From positions 1 to 64,000 of the forward strand of contig CAJFUK010000007.1 in assembly GCA_904420125.1 (NCBI GenBank): a stretch of 64,000 nucleotides of DNA. The letters run 5' to 3'. The DNA comes from Candidatus Falkowella caecavicola (lineage in GTDB: Bacteria; Bacillota; Clostridia; Oscillospirales; Ruminococcaceae). A program made the translations under genes and the position numbers. Position 1 is the first letter of the stretch, and every line of letters begins with the position of its first letter. The notes below the pieces were generated by a model, which saw only the letters and a program-made list of their open reading frames with translations, was not told where the DNA came from and ran no database searches. Below, piece after piece: positions 33,286 to 41,782 of this stretch.

Positions 33286-33748
33286 GATTCAAGTCCTCTT
33301 TCATATAAAAATTTTCAATATGATCAAAAAACTGCTGAATATAACCAGACAACGTATCTGTCACCTGATTGGTACCCTGTGTAAACTCTGCGGCGATATC
33401 CTGCAGGTTTCTGTCCGCTTCCACGGGGGAAGAAAAGACACCGGTGATCCAAAGTAAAAGCGCAAAGCAAGCGGCAACGCCAACGGAAATATACTGATTG
33501 ATCCAGTTTACACGTGATTTTGTACGGATATGTTTCATAATCTGTTTTGACATAGACTCTTCCAGGGGTGGAGCCGCGGCGGAAGAAAGAATATCTATAC
33601 TGCGCATCAGGCATGCGTCACAAAAGGAAAGATGCTCAGCGATTTCCAGCCGCTTTAATTCATCCAAATTGCTTTCCGGATCTGACAAGATTTGTAAAGC
33701 TACATCCGTTAAATGACCATCCGAAGAAAAATAAAGCGGGTCATTCAT
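33272..33748 (-). CDS. Zinc-finger anti-sigma factor
   Basis: A 158-residue single-pass membrane protein. The N-terminal cytoplasmic part has HLSFCDAC (H-x3-C-x2-C, near residues 39-46), the ZAS motif that binds zinc in RsrA/RsiW-like anti-sigma factors. One membrane segment follows at about 87-105 (ISVGVAACFALLLWITGVF), then a short exterior domain of about 50 residues. By family it holds its ECF sigma factor inactive until an envelope or redox signal. It overlaps the sigma gene by 8 bases, the classical pairing. Confidence 0.85.
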   Translation of the reverse strand: MNDPLYFSSDGHLTDVALQILSDPESNLDELKRLEIAEHLSFCDACLMRSIDILSSAAAPPLEESMSKQIMKHIRTKSRVNWINQYISVGVAACFALLLWITGVFSSPVEADRNLQDIAAEFTQGTNQVTDTLSGYIQQFFDHIENFYMKEDLNHEKK

Positions 33749-34250
33749 GATGATATTCCTCCTTTAAAATATTTCTTAAAAGATGTTTGGCGCGCAGGAT
33801 TTGGGTTTGTACCGTTTTTTTAGGACGGGATAGGATACATGCAATTTCTTCAACAGAACGCTCTTCAATAAAATACAGAACCGAGACTTGCACATATGGC
33901 TCTTTTAGTTCCCGGATGGTCTTTCGGATTTTTTCTGCACTTTCATCTGCAATATACCGTTCGTCCAGAGAAACATCAGAGTGAGTCGGATTTTCCGCAT
34001 AATCTTCGGTTAATTGTACTCTTTGTATGTAAGCGCTCTTTAAAAAATCCTTTGCCTTATTCACGGCGATGCGGGAAATCCATGGTTTCAGCTTTTCAGG
34101 ATCGCAGCGGTCTATATGACGGTAGGCAGATAGAAAGGTTTCCTGTGTCAGGTTTTGGGCTTCTTGATAATCCCGCGTGAGCCGGTAGCATATTGCAAAG
34201 ATAAATTTTTCATATTTTCGTACAATTAATTCATATTCATCATTTGTCAT
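33741..34250 (-). CDS. ECF-type RNA polymerase sigma factor
   Basis: A 169-residue group-4 sigma factor. Region 2: YEKFIFAICYRLTRDYQEAQNLTQETFLSAYRHI; region 4: VQVSVLYFIEERSVEEIACILSRPKKTVQTQILRAKHLLRN. It directs RNA polymerase to a small set of promoters, with itself as a likely target. It heads a four-gene operon with its anti-sigma factor and two membrane proteins. A possible ECF-type promoter lies 45-73 bases upstream. The ribosome-binding site is poor (CAGGTGGGCAG about 12 bases away). Confidence 0.92.
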   Translation of the reverse strand: MTNDEYELIVRKYEKFIFAICYRLTRDYQEAQNLTQETFLSAYRHIDRCDPEKLKPWISRIAVNKAKDFLKSAYIQRVQLTEDYAENPTHSDVSLDERYIADESAEKIRKTIRELKEPYVQVSVLYFIEERSVEEIACILSRPKKTVQTQILRAKHLLRNILKEEYHHE

Positions 34251-34294
34251 ATGTCTGATCTGCCCACCTGCCTTCTGAAACCTTTCTATATAAA

Positions 34295-34323
34295 GAGACG
34301 ATTAAAAAATGCTTTTGACTTCA
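34295..34323 (-). promoter_or_regulatory. Candidate ECF-type autoregulatory promoter
   Basis: On the minus strand TGAAGT (34323-34318), 17 bases, then CGTCTC (34300-34295). This resembles the TGAAAC-N16/17-CGTC form used by many ECF factors. It lies 45-73 bases before the sigma-factor start. Confidence 0.4.
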
Positions 34324-34371
34324 ATTTTGAAAAAATTTTTTATTTTAGGAGCTGCCGCCTGTCTTATATAT

Positions 34372-34406
34372 AAAAACACAGTCCGCTTTTTGCGGACTGT
34401 GTTTTT
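34372..34406 (-). terminator. Terminator of the HPr-like gene
   Basis: A perfect 15-bp stem (34372-34386 with 34392-34406) whose arm touches the stop codon; the minus strand ends in a U-run. Confidence 0.85.
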
Positions 34407-34666
34407 TACTGCATATGCGATAAAACATGGACGATTTGATTTAAATTCTGATCACTATCAGGACCATAAGCCGTAATTTGGATGGGTTCACCGGACTGGA
34501 TGCCCATAGACAGGATGCCGATCAGACTGGATAGGCGGCAGGCGCGCTTGCTTTTAACGCCCTGCATATATATGGACCCCTGCAGGGAAGAAGTTGCCTG
34601 CTGTAAAATATGCGCATTTCTGCCATATAAGTCACATGGGGCGTTTAAAGTAATTTCAGCTTTCAT
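34406..34666 (-). CDS. HPr-like protein lacking the phospho-accepting histidine
   Basis: An 86-residue protein with the HPr fold by pattern: short N-terminal strand, helix, the segment SKRACRLSSLIGILSMGI and SGEPIQITAYG. Where HPr has GLHARP, this has DLYGRN: the position of His15 is Tyr14, while Arg16 matches Arg17 of HPr. The regulatory serine region (RLSSLIGILSMGI) is kept, so phosphorylation by HPr kinase may still be possible. Bacillus Crh is a known HPr paralogue with His15 replaced (Gln) that acts only in catabolite repression, so this may be a Crh-like regulator. It follows mutS2 by 54 bp, where some clostridia carry HPr-like genes. It has a RBS and terminator and looks intact. Confidence 0.8.
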   Translation of the reverse strand: MKAEITLNAPCDLYGRNAHILQQATSSLQGSIYMQGVKSKRACRLSSLIGILSMGIQSGEPIQITAYGPDSDQNLNQIVHVLSHMQ

Positions 34667-34720
34667 TGAATCATTTCACCTCCGCTATAGTTTGGGTCAA
34701 TGGAAAGAAGTTTAAACATA

Positions 34721-37105
34721 TTATTTGATTTCTGCGATGGTTACACCATTTTCCCCTTCGCCAAAAGTACCCAGACGAAAAGAAGCAATATTTTTGTGGT
34801 GCTTTAAATGATTCTGGACAGCCGTCCGGAGAACGCCGGTCCCTTTGCCGTGAATAATACAGATCTGCGTCATTCCGCCCATCACACAGTTATCAATATA
34901 GTGATCCAGATTAATTAAAGCTTCCTCAACATTTTGTCCTCGCAGGTCAATTTCTGTCGAAACCTTGCGGTCCTTCTGACTGGTTACACTTCGTGTCGTA
35001 GCCCCGCGCTGGACATGGACAGACTGCTCTTCCAGCAGACGCAGGTTCGAGAGTGGGACACGGGATTTGATAATCCCAGCCTGCACCATGACGTTTCCAC
35101 CTTTATCCGGTAACGCCAATACAACGCCTTTTTTATCGATATCAGCAATCAAAACACTGTCGCCCACCTTAAGGGGACGGGGAAGACGATAAGGCGCTTC
35201 TGATGGTTTTTCAGCGACCGGATTGGCTTGGTCATAGAGTTTACCCAAACGCCCTTTTAACTGAGAACGTGCAGCCTGTGTACGGGCGTTGAAGTCTTCT
35301 TTATTTTTTTGCCGGCGCAGTTCTTCCAGTTCGTCCATGAGCTGTTCGGACCGCAGACGAACATTATCCACGATTTTTTTTGCTTCCAGACGCGCCCGTT
35401 CCATTTCCTGAGACTTCTGTTTTTCCAGTTCTTTTTTGAGCGTATCGACTTCCTGGCGCAGCTGTTCCACTTCCTGATTGCGGTGGTACAACAGACGGGT
35501 TTGCTCTTCATATTCCTGGCGGGCATGTTCCAGATTTTCAACCACGTCTTCAAAACGTTTATTTTCCGTGGAAACCAATCCTTTTGCATGTTCCAAAATA
35601 GAATGGTCCAGACCCAGGCGCGCAGAAATGGCAAAAGCATTGGAACGTCCGGGAACACCAATTAAGAGGCGGTAAGTCGGACGCAAGGTCGCAACGTCAA
35701 ATTCACAACAGGCATTTTCAATACCTTCGGTCTGCAGGGCATACATTTTGAGTTCTGCATAGTGGGTTGTTGCGGCCAACCGGCTGCCTTTGCGGGAGAG
35801 CTCTTCAATAATAGAGATCGCTAAAGCAGCTCCTTCGACCGGGTCCGTACCAGATCCTAGTTCATCCAATAAGACCAGCGAGTGCTGGTCGGCCTTTTTA
35901 AGAATGGATATGATGTTGGTCATATGGGAAGAAAACGTAGATAAGCTCTGCTCAATACTTTGCTCGTCTCCGATATCTACCAGAACCTGTTGAAATACAG
36001 ACAGACGACTGCCACTTTCGGCGGGAATCATTAAACCGCACATTGCCATTAAGGTCAGCAGGCCTAATGTCTTTAACGTGACAGTTTTACCACCTGTATT
36101 TGGACCGGTTACAATCAATCCAGTAAAACGTTCCCCTAATTCGACATCAATCGGTACAACATGATCTCGATCAATCAACGGATGACGGGCTTTCTTGAGA
36201 GAGATGATTCCGTCATCAAAAATTTCCGGTTTAAAAGCATGCATATCCGCTGCCAGATTGGCTTTTGCAAAGTACAGATTCAGTTCAAGAATCGTTTGAT
36301 AATCGCAGAGAATGGCTGAAGAAACAGCCGCGCAGTCAGCAGACAATTCTGCTAAAATCCGTTCGATTTCTTCCTTTTCCTTACTTTGTAGCAGACGAAT
36401 TTCATTATTTGCTTCTACAACGGAAACAGGCTCTATAAACAGGGTGGCGCCACTTGCAGAGGTATCATGGACCAAACCGGCGATTTCACTCCGGTATTCC
36501 GCCTTAACAGGTACGACAAACCGGCCGTCCCGCATGGTGACAATGGCATCCTGTAAATGTTTCTGATGGGCGGAAGAGCGAATCATTTTGTCCAGGCTTT
36601 CCCGGATTTTAACGCTGCTCTGCCGGATTTTTTTACGGATAGAGGCCAACGCATCGCTGGCGGTATCGGCAATTTCATCCTCTGATAAAATCGAATCGGT
36701 AATTTTATTTTCCAGAAATTTATTGATAATCAGGCTGTCAAAATAATCGGTCAGAGAGGTACTGCTGTTTTCACATTGGCTGAACCATCCGGACAGCGAA
36801 CGGGCCTGACGCAGGACAGCGGCAATATTTAATAGATCTTTTGGAGCGAGTGTTCCGCCGGCTTCGCAGCGTTTGACCGCAGCGCCCGGATTCCGCAGCT
36901 TGGAAAAATGGGGCGTGCCGAATTTTGCGGCTAAAATAAAAGCATCGTCTGTTTTATTTAATTCAGACCGTACGTCCTGTAAATCTGTCAGCGGCCGTAG
37001 ATTGCGCGCCATGTCTGCCGCGTCTTCACAGCAGGTCAATTCCGCAAGACGGGTGAGCACCTTATCCAATTCCAGTGTCGTTTCGTACTTATGTAAAGTT
37101 TTCAT
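34721..37105 (-). CDS. mutS2: Endonuclease MutS2
   Basis: A 794-residue MutS2 protein of usual length. It is a homodimeric ATPase and nuclease linked to recombination control and to splitting collided ribosomes. Parts: N-terminal lever and clamp; ATPase with Walker A GPNTGGKTVTLKTLG near residue 335, Walker B LVLLDELGSGTDP, and ATTHYAELK; a long coiled coil (HARQEYEEQTRLLYHRNQEVE) at about 520-610; a KOW-like segment; and the C-terminal Smr domain with EIDLRGQNVEEAL and IIHGKGTGVLR. Its start overlaps the recO stop by 17 bases, so the two are coupled. Confidence 0.95.
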   Translation of the reverse strand: MKTLHKYETTLELDKVLTRLAELTCCEDAADMARNLRPLTDLQDVRSELNKTDDAFILAAKFGTPHFSKLRNPGAAVKRCEAGGTLAPKDLLNIAAVLRQARSLSGWFSQCENSSTSLTDYFDSLIINKFLENKITDSILSEDEIADTASDALASIRKKIRQSSVKIRESLDKMIRSSAHQKHLQDAIVTMRDGRFVVPVKAEYRSEIAGLVHDTSASGATLFIEPVSVVEANNEIRLLQSKEKEEIERILAELSADCAAVSSAILCDYQTILELNLYFAKANLAADMHAFKPEIFDDGIISLKKARHPLIDRDHVVPIDVELGERFTGLIVTGPNTGGKTVTLKTLGLLTLMAMCGLMIPAESGSRLSVFQQVLVDIGDEQSIEQSLSTFSSHMTNIISILKKADQHSLVLLDELGSGTDPVEGAALAISIIEELSRKGSRLAATTHYAELKMYALQTEGIENACCEFDVATLRPTYRLLIGVPGRSNAFAISARLGLDHSILEHAKGLVSTENKRFEDVVENLEHARQEYEEQTRLLYHRNQEVEQLRQEVDTLKKELEKQKSQEMERARLEAKKIVDNVRLRSEQLMDELEELRRQKNKEDFNARTQAARSQLKGRLGKLYDQANPVAEKPSEAPYRLPRPLKVGDSVLIADIDKKGVVLALPDKGGNVMVQAGIIKSRVPLSNLRLLEEQSVHVQRGATTRSVTSQKDRKVSTEIDLRGQNVEEALINLDHYIDNCVMGGMTQICIIHGKGTGVLRTAVQNHLKHHKNIASFRLGTFGEGENGVTIAEIK

Positions 37106-37892
37106 CTTTGTTCTTTTGATCCTCCAAATTTGTTGGATACAGTTCGCAGAGCAACCGCTTATACAATTCCAGAGAATTGAAACTGCGTTCTGTATGGAGA
37201 AGAGTGTAGTATTCGGTTAATACAGATAATTGATCTAAGGAAATGCCCGATAATTGAAATTGAAAAAGTTTTTCCAATTCACTGTAGAGTATATGACGAA
37301 TTGCGGATAAAAGAGCAGGGGACAATGCGTAACGTATCGTGCCGTCTCCTGGTGTGATACAATTTTCGCAGAGAATATAACCTTTCTGCGGGAAAAAATA
37401 CATACCGTTTCCTTCATAGGCGCCGCAATGCCGGCAACCCACAAAGTCCGGCATAAAACCAGCTACTGAAACAGCGCGCAGCTCAAAGACCGATTTTAAA
37501 AAAACCGGGCTGCGTTTCCCTTTTTCCAGAAGATAAAGTGTATTTAAAATCAGGCGGAGAAGTTCTGCAGCCTTTTCTCCGCCCGGCTCCAATGCACAAA
37601 GCAGTTCGCCAAAATAACCCGCCAGCGCAAATTTTTCAACATCCATCCGCAGGGCAAAAAAACTTTCCAGCACATCAGCGCTATTGACTATATTGCGATA
37701 CTTGCTGCAATATAGTGAAAAATCATAATAACCAAACAGGCTGACAGCACTTAATGGATTGTTCCGCACGCTGCGAATCCCTTTAATATTTGCTTCAATG
37801 AGTCCGGAATCCTTTGTGAGAATTGTAAGAATCCGGTCGAGATCCCCTATATTCCGCTGTTTCAGTACAATCCCAGCTGTTTTCGTCACCAT
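37089..37892 (-). CDS. recO: DNA repair protein RecO
   Basis: A 267-residue RecO, which loads RecA on single-stranded DNA with RecR. Seen: the N-terminal OB fold (AGIVLKQRNIGDLDRILTILT), and the zinc site CRHCGAY ... CENC near residues 155-178. ATG 37892 is chosen because AAGGAG is 10 bases upstream and it gives the usual MVTKTAGIVL start; a longer in-frame reading from 37913 adds 7 residues. It starts inside the 3' end of yqzL, in a different frame, with a 98-bp overlap. Confidence 0.93.
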   Translation of the reverse strand: MVTKTAGIVLKQRNIGDLDRILTILTKDSGLIEANIKGIRSVRNNPLSAVSLFGYYDFSLYCSKYRNIVNSADVLESFFALRMDVEKFALAGYFGELLCALEPGGEKAAELLRLILNTLYLLEKGKRSPVFLKSVFELRAVSVAGFMPDFVGCRHCGAYEGNGMYFFPQKGYILCENCITPGDGTIRYALSPALLSAIRHILYSELEKLFQFQLSGISLDQLSVLTEYYTLLHTERSFNSLELYKRLLCELYPTNLEDQKNKDENFT

Positions 37893-38010
37893 ATTCCCCG
37901 AACTCCTTAGCATTGAGCAAACTTTTATATTTTAGATAATCATCAATTTTTCCAGTTGAAGTAAAAACACGCCACGCGCTTAAAGGATTGTGTGAATTAC
38001 CGGTATACAT
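37795..38010 (-). CDS. YqzL-like small protein, overlapping recO
   Basis: A 71-residue protein. Its first 38 residues, with LSAWRVFTSTGKIDDYLKYKSL, match the short YqzL family found between era and recO in Firmicutes, which is its position here. Known members are about 45-50 residues. Here there is no stop before recO, so the frame runs a further 98 bp inside recO and adds a tail of about 33 residues unlike the family. The ribosome-binding site AAGGCGGG is good. Function is unknown. Either the tail is translated or a sequencing or real mutation removed the normal stop. Confidence 0.6.
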   Translation of the reverse strand: MYTGNSHNPLSAWRVFTSTGKIDDYLKYKSLLNAKEFGEYGDENSWDCTETAEYRGSRPDSYNSHKGFRTH

Positions 38011-38119
38011 ATTAAGAACCCGCCTTTCTGATTTGAGATACTGTTTTACAATACAAGTATCGACAGCAGAGCGGATAAATATGAAAGGGAAGTATTTGTA
38101 ATATACCAGCCAGGAACTG

Positions 38120-39025
38120 TTATTGCTGGGATAAACCGAAGGTGCGGATTAATCCTTCACGGTTTCTCCAATCCTCTTTAACTTTTACCCAGCACTGCAG
38201 GTTCACATGACATCCCAAAAAATTCTGGATATCCAATCGGGCATCCGTGGCTATTTTTTTCAGCATCGCACCGCCTTTTCCGATGATCATGCCTTTATGA
38301 TTATCGCGTTCACAATAAATGACAGCTTCGATATCCATCATATTTCCTTTAGAGCGTTCTTTCATCCTTTCTATGGTGACAGCGATACCGTGAGGAATTT
38401 CTTCTCTCATATTCAAAAGCAGTTTTTCCCGGATAATTTCTGCAATAATCACCCGTTCCGGCTGATCTGTCAAGGTATCATCAGGAAAGAAATGGACGCT
38501 TTCCAAAGCATAAGAATCCAATTCCTGTAACAGGACATCAACGCCTTCACCAGTCAAGGCACTTAAAGGAATAATATGATCAAAATTGTACAGACTGCTG
38601 AATTTCTGAATCCGTTCCATCAACACATCCTTATTTTTCAGCGTATCGATTTTATTCAATACCAGAATCGCAGGCAACCGCTGGGCGCGAAAGCTTTCTA
38701 TCAAATTCAGTTCGGCCTGTGTTACCTCACCGACCGGTTCTGCTACTAATACAGCAATATCCACATCGGCAATTGATTGATTAACCGCTTTAACCATGTG
38801 TTCGCTCAATTTTGTTTTGGGCTTATGCAGTCCGGGGGTATCAATGAATACAAATTGTACTTCATCTTTGGTTAAGATACCCGTAATCTTTGTACGGGTT
38901 GTTTGTGGACGGTTGGTGACGATGGCGATTTTTTGTCCAGTCAGCATATTTAAAAGGGAAGATTTCCCAACGTTTGGCTTTCCGACAATGGACACAAACG
39001 CAGATCGTGTATTTATTTTTTCCAT
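38120..39025 (-). CDS. era: GTPase Era
   Basis: A 301-residue GTPase needed for 30S ribosome assembly. Seen: G1 GKPNVGKSSLLN near residue 16, G2 (TTRTKITGIL), G3 DTPGLHKP, G4 NKID near residue 125, G5 SALTGEG, and the C-terminal KH domain with IIGKGGAMLKKIATDARLDIQNFL, which binds the 3' end of 16S rRNA. Length and order are standard. It lies between dgkA and yqzL in the conserved minus-strand cluster. Confidence 0.97.
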   Translation of the reverse strand: MEKINTRSAFVSIVGKPNVGKSSLLNMLTGQKIAIVTNRPQTTRTKITGILTKDEVQFVFIDTPGLHKPKTKLSEHMVKAVNQSIADVDIAVLVAEPVGEVTQAELNLIESFRAQRLPAILVLNKIDTLKNKDVLMERIQKFSSLYNFDHIIPLSALTGEGVDVLLQELDSYALESVHFFPDDTLTDQPERVIIAEIIREKLLLNMREEIPHGIAVTIERMKERSKGNMMDIEAVIYCERDNHKGMIIGKGGAMLKKIATDARLDIQNFLGCHVNLQCWVKVKEDWRNREGLIRTFGLSQQ

Positions 39026-39080
39026 TGATCTCTCCTGTTTTTTATTTCATATAAATTTGAAGTATCATTATTCATGTACA

Positions 39081-39596
39081 TTATTTTTGTTTTGTTTTAG
39101 TGCCGCGCGGACGAATGGAGCGGGAAGGCATGAAAAAAATAAAGAAGATCCCCAATATCAGCCATCCAACGACAAATAATATCATCCATGGAACAGAAAA
39201 TATGTCTGTCAGAACATCCGTTAGTTTCGGAAAGCGGAAAAATAAAGCAAAGCCCGTACCGGCAGCAGCAATTGCGGCAACCAGTACGGCACCGGCGGCC
39301 ACATCTTTGGCAATTCGGGCAAACTGATTATAAGCCGATGTTTCCAAATTGACCAGGGCTTCAATGGCTGTATTGACCATTTCGCAGACAATAACGCTTC
39401 CGACGGTTAAACACAAAAGAGCGTATTCTGTCCGGGTAAGGCCAAATTTTAGTGAAAACAGACCAACCGACAGGGCAGCAAACAGGTGGATCCGCATATT
39501 CCGTTCATTCCGGATGCAAAAAACAATCCCGCGAAAAGCATAAACAAAACTTTTCATCAGGCCACGCAGGCCGTTCTCCTTAAAACGCATTTCCAT
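39081..39596 (-). CDS. Diacylglycerol/undecaprenol kinase family protein with extra C-terminal membrane helix
   Basis: A 171-residue membrane protein. The first 120 residues are a DgkA-type kinase: SFVYAFRGIVFCIRNERNMRIHL with the conserved RNERN motif and CEMVNTAIEALVNL with the active-site Glu/Asn near residues 73-85. In Gram-positives it phosphorylates undecaprenol or diacylglycerol. About 40 extra residues follow, with a further hydrophobic segment (WMILFVVGWLILGIFFIFF) and a basic tail. The start overlaps the end of ybeY by 17 bases; ATG 39590 is also possible. Confidence 0.88.
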   Translation of the reverse strand: MEMRFKENGLRGLMKSFVYAFRGIVFCIRNERNMRIHLFAALSVGLFSLKFGLTRTEYALLCLTVGSVIVCEMVNTAIEALVNLETSAYNQFARIAKDVAAGAVLVAAIAAAGTGFALFFRFPKLTDVLTDIFSVPWMILFVVGWLILGIFFIFFMPSRSIRPRGTKTKQK

Positions 39597-40086
39597 CTAC
39601 ATAGCTTGCTTCTCTCGGAAGCCCCAGTTTAGCCAGCACGGCTTCTTCCTTTTCACGCATACAGGCTGCTTCCAATCCGCCAGCCTCATGATCGTAACCC
39701 AAGAGATGAAACATGGAATGTACGGTTAAAAATGCAACCTCCCGTGAAAGAGAATGACCATACAAATTTGCCTGTTCTACCGCTTTTTCCATGGAAATAA
39801 CAATATCCCCCAGCATATATGCATTGGTTTCCTGATTGACATCCCATTGGTTGTTTTCTCCCAAGGGAAAGGACAGGACGTCTGTCGGCACATTTTTCTC
39901 CCGATATTCCGCATTGAGGCGGCGGATCTCATTGTTACTGACAAAGGAAACGCTCACTTCCGCATCATGATCAAAGTTTTCATAGGATAAAACGGCATTG
40001 CAGCAGCGGCGTATCAACAGGCGCATACCGCTGGGAATCTTGACATTTTTCTGATTGTTGCTGATTAATACTTTTAATTTTCTCAT
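39580..40086 (-). CDS. ybeY: rRNA maturation endoribonuclease YbeY
   Basis: A 168-residue single-domain metal-dependent RNase that helps to process 16S rRNA. The zinc motif H-x3-H-x5-H is seen as HSMFHLLGYDHE near residues 128-139. Also seen: NAEYREKNVPTDVLSFPLGE, which is characteristic of the family. It overlaps phoH by four bases and dgkA by 17, indicating a tightly coupled phoH-ybeY-dgkA-era block as in other Firmicutes. Confidence 0.95.
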   Translation of the reverse strand: MRKLKVLISNNQKNVKIPSGMRLLIRRCCNAVLSYENFDHDAEVSVSFVSNNEIRRLNAEYREKNVPTDVLSFPLGENNQWDVNQETNAYMLGDIVISMEKAVEQANLYGHSLSREVAFLTVHSMFHLLGYDHEAGGLEAACMREKEEAVLAKLGLPREASYVDGNAF

Positions 40087-41057
40087 AACGATCTACGTTT
40101 CCTTTCCTCATAATATTTTTCGTAAGCCTTGACGATTTCCTGCACCAGACGGTGCCGGACCACATCCTTTTCATTAAAACGGGTGATTGCGATGTCATCG
40201 ATATTTTTGAGGACTTTTGTAGCTTCAACTAAGCCCGAACGCTTACTGTCAGGCAGGTCAATCTGCGTAATATCACCAGTGATGACGGCTTTGGAGTTAA
40301 ATCCCAAACGAGTCAGAAACATTTTCATCTGCTCCGGTGTGGTATTCTGGGCTTCATCCAGAATAATGAAACTGTCATCCAGAGTTCGTCCGCGCATATA
40401 AGCCAGGGGAGCGACTTCAATATTACCACGTTCAATATATTTCTGATAATTTTCTGCCCCCAGCATATCAAATAATGCGTCATACAGCGGACGCAGGTAA
40501 GGATCTACTTTATTCTGTAAGTCCCCGGGGAGAAAACCCAGCTTTTCTCCGGCTTCCACAGCTGGACGAGTCAGAATAATACGATTGACGTCATGCGCGC
40601 GGAATGCACGTACTGCCATGGCTACAGCCAGATAGGTTTTTCCCGTACCGGCCGGCCCAATACCCAGAACAATGGTATTTTTGGCGATGTGATCCACATA
40701 TTTTTTCTGTCCGAGCGTTTTAGGTTTGACCGGTTTGCCTTTGGCCGTAATACAGATACAATCAGAAGCCAGCGTGCTGATCTGGTCATCATTCCCATCG
40801 TTGACAAGCTGTATGACATACCGTACATTTTGCTCGTTTAATGTTTCCCCTTTATTCAGCAGAGCCAACAGTCCATCAATTGTACGCGCAGTTCGCGCCA
40901 CATTGTCTGCTTCACCCGAAATTTTTATATCACTGCCACGGTTTACAATCGAGACCTGGTATTCATTTTGCAGCAGTTTTATATTTTCGTCAAAACTTCC
41001 GAATAGGGCAATAGCCAGTTCCATTCTGTCGATATCAATTGTTTGTTCAATCGTCAA
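40083..41057 (-). CDS. phoH: PhoH family ATPase
   Basis: A protein of about 324 residues. Seen: an N-terminal KH-like domain (SIVNRGSDIKISG), then the P-loop ATPase with GPAGTGKTYLAVAMAV near residue 130, ILTRPAVEAGEKLGFLPGDL, Walker B FIILDEAQNTTPEQMKMFLTRLG, and TGDITQIDLP. Linked to RNA metabolism by its neighbours YbeY and Era; its exact activity is unsettled. The start is uncertain: TTG 41057 (AAAGG 12 bases upstream) gives the family's usual N-terminus, while ATG 41069 is directly adjacent to AAAGG and GTG 41096 has no site. Confidence 0.93.
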   Translation of the reverse strand: MTIEQTIDIDRMELAIALFGSFDENIKLLQNEYQVSIVNRGSDIKISGEADNVARTARTIDGLLALLNKGETLNEQNVRYVIQLVNDGNDDQISTLASDCICITAKGKPVKPKTLGQKKYVDHIAKNTIVLGIGPAGTGKTYLAVAMAVRAFRAHDVNRIILTRPAVEAGEKLGFLPGDLQNKVDPYLRPLYDALFDMLGAENYQKYIERGNIEVAPLAYMRGRTLDDSFIILDEAQNTTPEQMKMFLTRLGFNSKAVITGDITQIDLPDSKRSGLVEATKVLKNIDDIAITRFNEKDVVRHRLVQEIVKAYEKYYEERKRRSL

Positions 41058-41069
41058 GCAGAATAACAT

Positions 41070-41431
41070 CCTTTCAAAAACAGAATATACTATCACAAAA
41101 ATGCTCAGTATCAGTATAGCACATTTTTGGTTATTTGTATTGATATTTTATGGAATTCTACAAAAATTTATCAGGAATATTCAATAAAGGTTTTTTATTG
41201 GAAAGAATCTTTCACAGATTGTACAATAAATTTTCAATTTTATTGGAATTTTATCATTGATTTTGTGTAGAACATTCTGCCAATTTGTTGCTTTAAACAA
41301 CTCTTTTTTTTGAAATTATTCAGCAAAAACAGCCGAAATGTAAATTATTGTAAAAAATCCAAAAACATATTGATAAAATATTTCATTTGTGTTATACTGG
41401 AAAAACAAGGAAATAAAGCGGAGGAAGAAAA
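41070..41431. other. AT-rich divergent promoter region between phoH and DUF6514
   Basis: About 360 bp, strongly AT-rich, with no supported gene. It holds the promoter of the DUF6514 gene at 41370-41398 and must hold that of the phoH cluster on the other strand. No hairpin is obvious. Confidence 0.7.
41370..41398 (+). promoter_or_regulatory. Promoter for the DUF6514 gene
   Basis: TTGATA (41370-41375), 17-bp spacer, TATACT (41393-41398), 34 bases before the start. Confidence 0.75.
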
Positions 41432-41692
41432 ATGATACAGAGTTTTCATTATGAAATGATCCAGACGACAAAAGAGATTGAAGATGCAGGAACAGTAACC
41501 TTATATGGTATTTCCGTGACAGATTCCCTGGCGGGGGACTCTGCTCCCTGTTGGAAAGCAGAAGATATCTCTTCACAGAAAGAAGTGGTAGCTGTATTAT
41601 TGGAACGTATGCAAAGAAACCAGGTGACACCGGATACAGCGGAAGAGGTGACAGAAGATTATCTGGCAGAAATTTATGGCCTATCCTGTTGA
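41432..41692 (+). CDS. DUF6514 family protein (second copy)
   Basis: An 86-residue cytoplasmic protein. It shares with the copy at 8198-8446 a C-terminal acidic EDYLAEIYGL and the general pattern of an N-terminal strand pair (HYEMIQTTKEIEDAGTVTLYGISVTD) followed by a helix (KEVVAVLLERMQRNQVT). Function is unknown. It has a good ribosome-binding site (GGAGGAAGAAAAATG) and its own promoter, and lies upstream of nrdR with a second promoter between them. Confidence 0.75.
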   Translation: MIQSFHYEMIQTTKEIEDAGTVTLYGISVTDSLAGDSAPCWKAEDISSQKEVVAVLLERMQRNQVTPDTAEEVTEDYLAEIYGLSC

Positions 41693-41717
41693 AAAATCCT
41701 GGTTTTTGTGTTATACT
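41689..41717 (+). promoter_or_regulatory. Promoter for nrdR
   Basis: TTGAAA (41689-41694), 17-bp spacer, TATACT (41712-41717). The -10 region (TTTGTGTTATACT) is the same as in the DUF6514 promoter 319 bp upstream. It overlaps the DUF6514 stop codon. Confidence 0.75.
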
Positions 41718-41782
41718 ATATAAAAACACAGAAAAATCAGGCCCCTTCTATATCGACAAACAGAAGGATGGGAAGTGACGCT

